Assembly (NCBI GenBank): GCA_017417085.1
Contig: JAFPZV010000118.1
Coordinates: forward strand, 1 to 5,964
Length of the DNA: 5,964 nt
Origin: Deltaproteobacteria bacterium
GTDB taxonomy: Bacteria; Desulfobacterota; Desulfuromonadia; Desulfuromonadales; JAAYDE01
Reading direction: 5' to 3'
Positions 1 to 5,730 of this stretch are shown here, one piece after another. The notes under the pieces were generated by a model. It did not search any database, was not told the origin of the DNA, and was given only the letters and a program-made list of their open reading frames with translations. Within the stretch, counting starts at the first letter, position 1. Each line of letters opens with the position of its first letter. The position numbers were made by a program, and so were the translations under genes.

Positions 1-237
1 CGCTGCCAGTTCTTCCGTGTTCACCTCCAATGTTTGCGCCCGCAGTCCCCACTGGAACTGGCGCGTTTTCACCGCAGCCTGCAAACATTCCCGGGCAGCG
101 CAGGTATACACACCACGTCCCGGCAACTTATGACGATAGTCGACCAAGACCTTCGCGCCATCCGGAGCAAGAGTGAAACGAACCAGATCACGCTGGTCAC
201 GCGTCTTACGGCATCCCAGGCAGGTCCGCTCCGCCAT
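1..237 (-). CDS. ylxR: YlxR family (DUF448) RNA-binding protein, partial at the left edge
   Basis: This is the N-terminal 79 residues of a YlxR protein; the C-terminus lies outside the window. It begins MAERTCLGCRKTRDQ. It shows the family's N-terminal CxxC (Cys6, Cys9), the conserved D and PGRGVY stretch (about residues 33-44), and a second Cys pair (Cys46, Cys51). YlxR proteins are small basic RNA-binding proteins encoded between nusA and infB; the Bacillus homologue has been linked to RNase P modulation, but the general role is poorly defined. The ATG at 237 was chosen because it starts exactly at the family motif and has an AGAGGA ribosome binding site five bases upstream. The start overlaps the end of nusA by 32 bases in another frame, so translational coupling is likely. 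The family assignment is secure; the function is inferred from family and position. Confidence 0.93.
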   Translation of the reverse strand, partial: MAERTCLGCRKTRDQRDLVRFTLAPDGAKVLVDYRHKLPGRGVYTCAARECLQAAVKTRQFQWGLRAQTLEVNTEELAA

Positions 238-1435
238 CGACGTCCTCTCTTCCTTCCACGTTTCCCTCCTCGCCAGACACCGCCGGATCCGCATCCTCCG
301 CAGCTTCATCTTCCGCCGCTTCGGCGCGGGAGGGACGGCCGCGACGCTCTTTCAGCGGATCCACGACATACCCGGGAGTCCTCGTATCTCCCGCCGCCTG
401 GCTTTCACTCTTGATGTCGATGCGCCAGTTGAGCAGGCGCGCGGCCAGACGAACATTCTGCCCCTTCTTGCCGATGGCCAGAGACAGCTGATCGTCGGGA
501 GCGATGATCTCCAGCGTATGACTTTCCTTGTCGACATAGACGCGGCTTACATCCGCCGGCGCCAACGCCGAACAGGCAAACTGCGCAACATCCTCGGACC
601 AGGGCACGATATCGATCTTTTCGCCGTGCAGTTCCGTCACCACGTTCTGCACCCGGCTGCCGCGCATGCCCACGCACGCGCCAATGGGATCCACATCCGG
701 ATCGTTGGAGTACACCGCTATTTTGCTCCGGCTTCCCGCCTCCCGGGAAACGCCCTTCAGCTCCACCGTGCCATCGGCGATTTCCGGTACCTCCGAGGTA
801 AAGAGCGCCGCCACCAGATTCTCGTGCGTGCGCGAAAGGACAATCTGCGGCCCACGCGAGGACAGGTTGACATCCATAATATAGGCGCGGATCCGATCGC
901 CCTGCCGGTAACTTTCCCGGAAAACCTGCTGGCGCTGCGGCAAAATCGCCTCCGACTTGCCCAGATCGACAATCAGATCGCCGCCGCGCTCATAGCGCCG
1001 CACAATACCGTTGGCCAGCTCGCCCACCCGGTCACGGAACTCGTTGTACACGCTTTCCCGTTCCGCTTCCCGCACCTTTTGAATGATCACCTGCTTGGCG
1101 GTCTGGGCAGCGATCCTGCTGAAGTTGGTCGCCTCGATCTTCATCCCCAGCTCGTCACCAACCTGCACATCCGGATCGGACTCGCGAGCTTCATCCAGCA
1201 AAATCTGTTTGTAGGAATCCTCAATGTCTTCGGTCGTCGCTACTACCGTGACGAACTCGAAAACTTCCACTTCACCGGTTTCCTCGTTGTAATGGGCCTC
1301 CAAATCCCGGGTATTGCGATATTTGCGATTGGCTGCGGACAGTACTGCCGATTCCAACGCCTCGATCAGCACATCGCGTTTGACCCCCTTGTCCTTGACG
1401 ACCTGATCCACAATATGATTAAGGTTGACTATCAT
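206..1435 (-). CDS. nusA: Transcription termination/antitermination factor NusA
   Basis: NusA binds RNA polymerase in the cytoplasm and modulates pausing, intrinsic termination and antitermination. The product is 409 residues from the ATG at 1435. Domains in order: N-terminal RNAP-binding domain (about 1-128), S1 domain (about 134-200), KH1 (about 201-280, with GMRG at 256-259 in the hallmark GACVGMRGSRV segment), KH2 (about 281-345, with GKKG at 322-325 in AIGKKGQNVRLA). A proline/charge-rich linker and an acidic Ala/Glu/Asp tail (about 371-409) follow. The long E. coli-type C-terminal acidic repeats are absent, so the protein is shorter than the E. coli enzyme (about 495 residues). The frame stays open upstream to a TTG at 1519, but those 28 residues do not resemble NusA; the protein proper starts MIVNLNHIVDQ. 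The ribosome binding site is weak (GGATGG). It lies 114 bases after rimP and overlaps ylxR. Confidence 0.97.
   Translation of the reverse strand: MIVNLNHIVDQVVKDKGVKRDVLIEALESAVLSAANRKYRNTRDLEAHYNEETGEVEVFEFVTVVATTEDIEDSYKQILLDEARESDPDVQVGDELGMKIEATNFSRIAAQTAKQVIIQKVREAERESVYNEFRDRVGELANGIVRRYERGGDLIVDLGKSEAILPQRQQVFRESYRQGDRIRAYIMDVNLSSRGPQIVLSRTHENLVAALFTSEVPEIADGTVELKGVSREAGSRSKIAVYSNDPDVDPIGACVGMRGSRVQNVVTELHGEKIDIVPWSEDVAQFACSALAPADVSRVYVDKESHTLEIIAPDDQLSLAIGKKGQNVRLAARLLNWRIDIKSESQAAGDTRTPGYVVDPLKERRGRPSRAEAAEDEAAEDADPAVSGEEGNVEGREDVDGGADLPGMP
243..250 (-). promoter_or_regulatory. Ribosome binding site of ylxR, inside nusA
   Basis: The minus strand reads AGAGAGGA followed by five bases and then the ATG of ylxR. 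The site lies inside the last codons of nusA. It supports the ATG at 237, and hence a real 32-base nusA/ylxR overlap rather than a later start. Confidence 0.6.
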
Positions 1436-1471
1436 TCCTGTCCATCCATCTTCCAGGTTTAATAATATCGT

Positions 1472-1493
1472 GTACCGCCACCACACAGGGTAC
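1472..1493 (-). repeat. Short inverted repeat in the rimP-nusA gap
   Basis: GTACC at 1472-1476 pairs with GGTAC at 1489-1493 across a 12-base loop, and two more pairs (CG/CG) can form beyond a mismatch. No U-tract follows on either strand, so it is not a terminator. It sits in the 114-base gap between the rimP stop and the nusA start and could be a weak RNA structure or chance. Confidence 0.25.
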
Positions 1494-1549
1494 GCGAGAT
1501 GAACACCGCCTTCCCCCAAAAAGGCAAACTCGGCAAAACTCCACCCTCT

Positions 1550-2047
1550 TTATTCAAACTCCAGATTGGCCTTGTCGATTTCCGCAAGCACAAAAGACGC
1601 TTCCACATCTTTTTCATTGAGCCGAACCCGCACCGTTTCGCCGTCCATACCCAACAGCACGCCGCGAAAGGTCTTGCGGGGACGTCCGCTGTTTTCCGGA
1701 TCGCAGAGCAGCCGCGTCTTGATCTTTACTGGATGCCCAGCAAAACGCTCAAAATCCTTCGCTTTTTTCAAGGGACGCTCCAGACCGGGCGAAGAAACTT
1801 CCAGCCGATAGGCGCGATCTATCAGATTTTCCACATCGAACAGCGTACCGACCTCCTGGCTCACCGCCACACAGTCATCCAGGGTAATGCCGCCTTCCTT
1901 GTCGATAAAGAGCGTCAGCACCAAATCACGGCCTTCCGTCCGCAGTTCGACATCCACCAGCTCCATCGCCTGCTCTTCCAGCACCGGAGCAACAATACGA
2001 GCCGCTTCCTCGATAATTTTGTTTTTCTGTTCCCGCATCATGGCCAT
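1550..2047 (-). CDS. rimP: Ribosome maturation factor RimP
   Basis: RimP is a cytoplasmic assembly factor for the 30S subunit. The product is 165 residues, slightly longer than the roughly 150 of E. coli. The N-terminal domain spans about 5-90 and carries the family signature YRLEVSSPGLERPL at 80-93, plus a DVELRTEGRDLVLTLFID strand region before it. The SH3-like C-terminal domain spans about 94-165. The start is ambiguous: in-frame ATGs occur at 2047, 2041 and 2038 (MAMMREQ) and none has a strong ribosome binding site, the nearest purine stretch being GGGAAC. The upstream-most ATG is used here. It is the first gene of the rimP-nusA-ylxR unit, an order conserved across bacteria. An intrinsic terminator hairpin lies just upstream in the same direction. 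Confidence 0.95.
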   Translation of the reverse strand: MAMMREQKNKIIEEAARIVAPVLEEQAMELVDVELRTEGRDLVLTLFIDKEGGITLDDCVAVSQEVGTLFDVENLIDRAYRLEVSSPGLERPLKKAKDFERFAGHPVKIKTRLLCDPENSGRPRKTFRGVLLGMDGETVRVRLNEKDVEASFVLAEIDKANLEFE

Positions 2048-2072
2048 GAAATCTGTTCCCGGGGATTACTAC

Positions 2073-2103
2073 AAAAAAAAAAGTGAGCGTCAAACTCACT
2101 TTT
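2073..2103 (-). terminator. Rho-independent terminator in the rimP leader (candidate attenuator)
   Basis: On the minus strand AAAAGTGAG (2103-2095) and CTCACTTTT (2087-2079) form a perfect 9-bp stem around the 7-base loop TTTGACG. The T-run extends without a break to 2073, giving ten T's. This is a textbook intrinsic terminator for minus-strand transcription. It ends only 25 bases before the first rimP ATG, and no minus-strand gene lies upstream of it in the window, since the neighbour at 2287 is divergent. It therefore probably sits in the untranslated leader of the rimP-nusA-ylxR transcript. That it acts as an attenuator is inference. Confidence 0.8.
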
Positions 2104-2126
2104 CAACTCCTGCCAAAGGATGATTT

Positions 2127-2155
2127 TCTCTAGCATCACATCCGTGGAAAAGCAA
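2127..2155 (-). promoter_or_regulatory. Candidate sigma-70 promoter of rimP-nusA-ylxR
   Basis: The minus strand reads TTGCTT (2155-2150), a 17-base spacer, then TAGAGA (2132-2127), preceded by TG one base upstream as in an extended -10. The -10 matches consensus at only three of six positions. Transcription would start near 2120 and run straight into the terminator hairpin at 2103-2073. The call rests on hexamer matching only. Confidence 0.4.
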
Positions 2156-2215
2156 GGGAAAAAGTGTGCCCGGCTCTTCCGCGTCAACATCCTGAAAGAT
2201 TCTGTTTTTTCATCA

Positions 2216-2233
2216 AAGCCTTACGTCAGGCTT
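2216..2233. repeat. Inverted repeat upstream of the membrane-protein gene
   Basis: AAGCCT (2216-2221) and AGGCTT (2228-2233) form a perfect 6-bp inverted repeat around TACGTC. Its right arm overlaps the first bases of the candidate -35 box at 2232. It is not followed by a T-run in either direction, so an operator-like protein-binding site is more plausible than a terminator. Chance occurrence cannot be excluded. Confidence 0.3.
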
Positions 2234-2260
2234 GCCATAGCAAAAATAAAGTGAAATAAT
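2232..2260 (+). promoter_or_regulatory. Candidate sigma-70 promoter of the sulfatase-fold membrane protein
   Basis: TTGCCA (2232-2237), a 17-base spacer and AATAAT (2255-2260) give four of six and five of six consensus matches with ideal spacing. The surrounding sequence is AT-rich compared with the genes. Transcription would start near 2267, giving a leader of about 20 bases that ends in a good ribosome binding site. Confidence 0.5.
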
Positions 2261-2273
2261 ATCATAAACTTGT

Positions 2274-2280
2274 GAGGAGA
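2274..2280 (+). promoter_or_regulatory. Ribosome binding site that fixes the start at 2287
   Basis: GAGGAGA lies six bases before the ATG at 2287. A GTG at 2272 opens the same frame five codons earlier, but it overlaps this purine box and would leave it unused. The ATG is therefore preferred. Confidence 0.75.
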
Positions 2281-2286
2281 TATTTT

Positions 2287-4191
2287 ATGAAATCACTGTG
2301 GAACAAGCAATGGAACGTCTATCTGGCAGTCCTGTATCTGCTGACACTGCCAATTACAGCAGGTTTTCTCATCGGCCGCTATAAAGGTTTTGATTTCTGG
2401 CGCGGCGTTTACCTGGCCAGCAGCTGGCTGGCCTTTACGGCGCTGGTTCTGTTGCCGTTACTCGTTCCCCGTCTGCTTGGCTGTTTACCCAAACTTTCCA
2501 GCAGCAAAATCGGGCGTCCAACGCAGTTGGTTCTGACGACGCTCATCGCTTTTGCGATACATTCCCTTTTGTTTGCCGATTTGGGGATGCTGTCCATGTT
2601 TGGTTATCACCTCAACGGCCTGGTTCTGAATCTGCTGATGACGCCGGGAGGCTTTGCGTCCATGGGGCTGGAGTGGAACACGCTGGGAACACTCTGCGCT
2701 GCGGCACTGGCACTGTTGCTTGCCGAAGGGCTGCTGGTGTGGTTTTTCTTCTGCTCCGGAAAAGCAGAGAAAAGTGCCGGTTTCTTTCAGACACGTCCAC
2801 ATGTTCTGCCATTCGCCGGGAGCGCGGTCGCGCTGTGTCTGGCGCTGGCACTGCTCATCACCGGAGTCGCCGACTACAAAAGTGACACCAATGTGTTATG
2901 CGCTGTGGAAACCTTTCCCGCCTTTCCGGCGCTCAGGATGCGCAAGCTGCTGCATTTCCTTGGTGTAGAGCAACCCAGGCGGGAGCACAGCGTCCAGTTT
3001 GCCGCGCAACACAGTGACAACAACAATCTCTCCTATCCGGCATCGCCCATCGTCCGGAACGCCGAACATCCCAAATACAACATCATCTGGCTGGTGGGAG
3101 AATCACTGCGCGCCGACTTGCTGAGCGCGGAAACAATGCCGTCAACCTGGAAACTGGCGCAAGGGGCCTGGCGCTTCACCCAGCACTACAGCGGCGGACA
3201 TGGCACCAGGGAATCAATGTTCAGCATGTTTTACGGTCTTTACGGCAACTGCTGGCACACCTTTCTGCGGCGCTCGCGTCCCCCCCTGCTGTTTTCCTGG
3301 CTAAGAGATGACGGGTATCATTTCCTCTGCCAGACTTCAGCCCGTTTTTCCTATCCCGAGTTTGACCGGACAGTGTTTGCCGCGATGAAAGACAGCGAGC
3401 TCAGGGAGTTCGACCGTGGCCAGCCATGGGAACGCGATATGCAGTCCGTGGATGCCGCGATCAAATTCATCGGTGAGCAGGATGTCCATCAGCCGTTTTT
3501 CCTGTTCTGTTTTTTCGAGTCGACCCATGCGCCGTACTCATTTCGGGAACAGGACGCTGTACGCCATGATTATCTGAAGGCCATCAACTATGCCACCGTC
3601 AGCAAGAAGGATGCCCCACGCCTGTACAACCGCTCCGTCAATGCCGCGCATCATGTTGACGCACAAATCAGCCGGCTGCTTGCCTTTCTGACGGAAAGGC
3701 AGTTGCTGGAACGGACCATTATCGTCATCACCGGTGACCATGGCGAGGAATTTTATGAAAAAGGCCGGCTGGGCCACAACTCAACTTTTGTTCAGGAACA
3801 GTTACGGACACCGCTGGTCATCGCCGTGCCAAAGATGCAGCCGCATGTGTATGAGCAAATGAGCCACCATACTGATATTATCCCGACCCTGGCACCGCTG
3901 TTGGGCGTCACCAACCCCGCCGTAGATTTTTCCGTAGGAGGGAATCTCTTTGACGAAAAATACAGCCGCAGATCCTTCATCAGCTGCGGCTGGGACACGG
4001 CAGTGTTTGCGACATGGACGCATAAACTGCTGCTGCCATTTGGCAAAAAGCGTTTTTTCAGCGTTCAGAATTTGACCACACTGAATGACGCGCCCTGCAA
4101 CGATATTGAGACATTTTACAAGGAAAACGCGGCGGAACTGGGAAAAGCGCAAAGGGACATGTACCGTTTTATCAGTGGCAGGAAAGAATAA
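2287..4191 (+). CDS. Inner-membrane sulfatase-fold protein, YejM/PbgA-like or LTA synthase-like
   Basis: The product is 634 residues. The N-terminal part has about five hydrophobic segments (roughly 11-31, 40-62, 79-99, 133-156, 175-194). A linker follows, then an alkaline-phosphatase/sulfatase-superfamily domain from about 264 that should lie in the periplasm. Five membrane segments plus HYSGGHGTRESMFSMFYGLYG-type sequence (about 300-320) match the YejM/PbgA group, whose E. coli member controls LPS synthesis. Residues equivalent to the metal/catalytic set of LTA synthase appear present: Glu272 (LVGES), Thr307 (HGTRES), His414 (ESTHAPY), Asp484-His485 (ITGDHGEEF) and His497 (LGHNS). This suggests a real hydrolase or head-group transferase rather than a degenerate sensor, but the substrate cannot be read from sequence. 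It is transcribed alone, divergent from rimP and convergent with the methyltransferase. The fold is secure; the exact subfamily is less so. Confidence 0.88.
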   Translation: MKSLWNKQWNVYLAVLYLLTLPITAGFLIGRYKGFDFWRGVYLASSWLAFTALVLLPLLVPRLLGCLPKLSSSKIGRPTQLVLTTLIAFAIHSLLFADLGMLSMFGYHLNGLVLNLLMTPGGFASMGLEWNTLGTLCAAALALLLAEGLLVWFFFCSGKAEKSAGFFQTRPHVLPFAGSAVALCLALALLITGVADYKSDTNVLCAVETFPAFPALRMRKLLHFLGVEQPRREHSVQFAAQHSDNNNLSYPASPIVRNAEHPKYNIIWLVGESLRADLLSAETMPSTWKLAQGAWRFTQHYSGGHGTRESMFSMFYGLYGNCWHTFLRRSRPPLLFSWLRDDGYHFLCQTSARFSYPEFDRTVFAAMKDSELREFDRGQPWERDMQSVDAAIKFIGEQDVHQPFFLFCFFESTHAPYSFREQDAVRHDYLKAINYATVSKKDAPRLYNRSVNAAHHVDAQISRLLAFLTERQLLERTIIVITGDHGEEFYEKGRLGHNSTFVQEQLRTPLVIAVPKMQPHVYEQMSHHTDIIPTLAPLLGVTNPAVDFSVGGNLFDEKYSRRSFISCGWDTAVFATWTHKLLLPFGKKRFFSVQNLTTLNDAPCNDIETFYKENAAELGKAQRDMYRFISGRKE

Positions 4192-4205
4192 AAGTTCTTT
4201 CCGCC
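4177..4205 (+). terminator. Hairpin spanning the stop codon, possible terminator
   Basis: GGC-A-GGAAAGAA (4177-4188) pairs with TTCTTTCC-GCC (4195-4205), giving eleven base pairs with one bulged A and the six-base loop TAAAAG. The TAA stop (4189-4191) lies in the loop. A T7 run occurs at 4217-4223, about 12 bases after the stem. That is too far for a canonical intrinsic terminator, so the structure may instead stabilise the 3' end or act only weakly. Terminator function is uncertain. Confidence 0.35.
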
Positions 4206-4252
4206 AGCTCTATCCGTTTTTTTGCTTTCGGGCAGCGTTTGCAAAAGGCGTA

Positions 4253-5563
4253 TCAAATCCTGCGCAGCACAACCAGGCCCTCAATGTGGAAGGTCTGCGG
4301 GACAAAGTCGAAGGCGCGCGCCCGTACCACTTCGTAACCGCCGTGCTGCAACGGAACCAAATCCCGCGCCAGTGTGGAGGGATCGCAGGAGACATAGCAA
4401 ATACGTTCCGGGCGCAGCTCAAGCAGCCGTTTCACGGCTCCTGCGGCGCCTTCACGCGGCGGATCCAGCACTGCCACATCCACCTTGGCCATATTCAGTG
4501 GAAAAGCTCTGTTGGCGTCAGCCGCCACAAACTCCGCGTTGGTGATGCCATTGGCGCGCGCATTGTTCCGCGCCGCCGCAACCGCCGGCTCCACGCCCTC
4601 CACACCCACCACGCGCCGGGTCCGCAGAGCCAGAGGCAGTGTCAGATTGCCTACACCGCAAAACAGATCCAGCACCGTCTCATCGCCGCGCAGGGCGCTT
4701 GCCTCAAGCAGCCCGGCCACCAGACGGCGGTTCTGGGCGGCATTGATCTGGGCAAAGCTTCCGGCGGGATAGACAAGCCGCAGAGGATGGGAGTCTTCCA
4801 ATGGTCTGATCGCCAAATCGGTCGGGCCACAGACATGACGCCGCGTCTCGTTGAGTCCGCACTGCACGAACAGTCCCCAGCCATGCTCCAGCGCCAGCGG
4901 TTGCAGATGCCGTTCCAGTGTCGAGCTGTCTTCCGAAAGAAAGTGCACCAACACCCGCAAGACACCTTCCTCGTCGCACGAAATGTCGATTTGCGGAATC
5001 CGGTTGGCCTGCGTGAAATCCGCAAGACGGGTCCGCAGCAGTGTCAGTGCCTCGTTGATGGCGGGCATCGCCAGAAGGCACCGGGGCGCATCCACCACAA
5101 AGTGGCTCTGGCCGCGATAGAGGCCGATGCACAGGCCCGAAGGCGCGGCATGGCACTTGAACTGCATCCGCTGACTATACCCGAAGGGAACTGGCGAAGG
5201 CACGATGGGCGCAAATACGTTTTCCGGTACTTTGGCATGGCGCGTCAGCATGTCGGCGAAAAGATGCTCCTTCCAGGAGAGCTGGCTTTCGTAGTCCAGA
5301 TGCTGCCAGTGACAGCCGCCGCAGACGCCAAACAGGGGGCAAGGCGGCTGCACCCGTTCCGGCGCTTTCACCAGCAGATTCCCGCTTTCGGCCCACAGCA
5401 TCCGGGGCTTGCTCCGCAGCACCCGGCAGGAAACCACGTCTCCAGGCGCGGTATACGGCACAAACACCGCGCGGCCCTCGCTTCGCCCCACACCGGCGCC
5501 GCCGTAGGCCAGCGCGTCAATGGTTACCGTCAACAGCTCTTTCTTTCCAGACTCCCGCGTCAT
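4253..5563 (-). CDS. rlmD: 23S rRNA (uracil-C5)-methyltransferase, RlmD/RumA type
   Basis: This SAM-dependent enzyme methylates C5 of a uridine in 23S rRNA (U1939 in E. coli for RlmD). The product is 436 residues, the usual family length. Domains in order: a TRAM domain (about 8-66); a 4Fe-4S site with Cys75, Cys81, Cys84 (CPLFGVCGGC) and Cys162 (APRCLLA); a central insert; and a Rossmann methyltransferase domain. The SAM motif LDLFCGVGNLTLPLA is at 298-312 and the DPPREG motif at 367-372. The catalytic nucleophile is Cys393 (YVSCDPSTLARD), and the general base is Glu428 in QTFHIE. The ATG at 5563 is supported by GAGGGG seven bases upstream. The gene is monocistronic here and convergent with the membrane protein. 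The TrmA/RumA family is certain; RlmD rather than RlmC or a dual-specificity paralogue is the likeliest choice but is not proven by sequence alone. Confidence 0.92.
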   Translation of the reverse strand: MTRESGKKELLTVTIDALAYGGAGVGRSEGRAVFVPYTAPGDVVSCRVLRSKPRMLWAESGNLLVKAPERVQPPCPLFGVCGGCHWQHLDYESQLSWKEHLFADMLTRHAKVPENVFAPIVPSPVPFGYSQRMQFKCHAAPSGLCIGLYRGQSHFVVDAPRCLLAMPAINEALTLLRTRLADFTQANRIPQIDISCDEEGVLRVLVHFLSEDSSTLERHLQPLALEHGWGLFVQCGLNETRRHVCGPTDLAIRPLEDSHPLRLVYPAGSFAQINAAQNRRLVAGLLEASALRGDETVLDLFCGVGNLTLPLALRTRRVVGVEGVEPAVAAARNNARANGITNAEFVAADANRAFPLNMAKVDVAVLDPPREGAAGAVKRLLELRPERICYVSCDPSTLARDLVPLQHGGYEVVRARAFDFVPQTFHIEGLVVLRRI

Positions 5564-5570
5564 AGATCCG

Positions 5571-5576
5571 CCCCTC
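5571..5576 (-). promoter_or_regulatory. Ribosome binding site of the rRNA methyltransferase
   Basis: The minus strand reads GAGGGG followed by seven bases and the ATG at 5563, confirming that start. Confidence 0.6.
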
Positions 5577-5617
5577 TTTCATCCGCTCCAACCCAATGTT
5601 CGTCCCTTTCAAAGATT

Positions 5618-5645
5618 TCTCTATTATTGGGGAAAAAACCGGCAA
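5618..5645 (-). promoter_or_regulatory. Candidate promoter of the rRNA methyltransferase
   Basis: The minus strand reads TTGCCG (5645-5640), 16 bases, then TAGAGA (5623-5618). An overlapping AATAAT (5628-5623) is an alternative -10, but its -35 would be poorer. The -10 and following bases (TAGAGAAATC) resemble those of the candidate rimP promoter. The evidence is hexamer matching only. Confidence 0.35.
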
Positions 5646-5730
5646 AGGAAATGTTCAAAACACAGGCCTCAAAAAGCTACACGGTTTTTGCGGACAGAAT
5701 CGGATATTGACCGCCCCGGCGTTTGACGGT

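Noticed and set aside
173..1462. Long plus-strand open frame of 429 codons
   Set aside because: It is antisense to nusA and its translation shows no family features. High GC with biased third positions commonly keeps the opposite strand open.
1435..1519. N-terminal extension of NusA from a TTG at 1519
   Set aside because: The 28 extra residues do not look like NusA, and homologues begin at the equivalent of MIVNLNHIVDQ.
1499..2086. Plus-strand open frame of 195 codons
   Set aside because: It is antisense to rimP, and its end runs through the A-tract of the terminator (Lys codons). There is no ribosome binding site or family resemblance.
2104..2286. Possible metY-like tRNA gene upstream of rimP, as in enterobacteria
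   Set aside because: No cloverleaf, T-loop GTTCRAN pattern or CCA end could be seen on the minus strand of this region.
5634..5689. Inverted repeat AAAAACCG ... CGGTTTTT in the methyltransferase upstream region
   Set aside because: The arms are only 8 bp, about 41 bases apart and low in complexity; no supporting context makes it a terminator or operator.
4085..5710. Long plus-strand open frame of 541 codons
   Set aside because: It overlaps the end of the membrane-protein gene and is antisense to the whole rRNA methyltransferase. Composition is rich in Arg/His/Gln/Pro with no recognisable motif, typical of a shadow frame.
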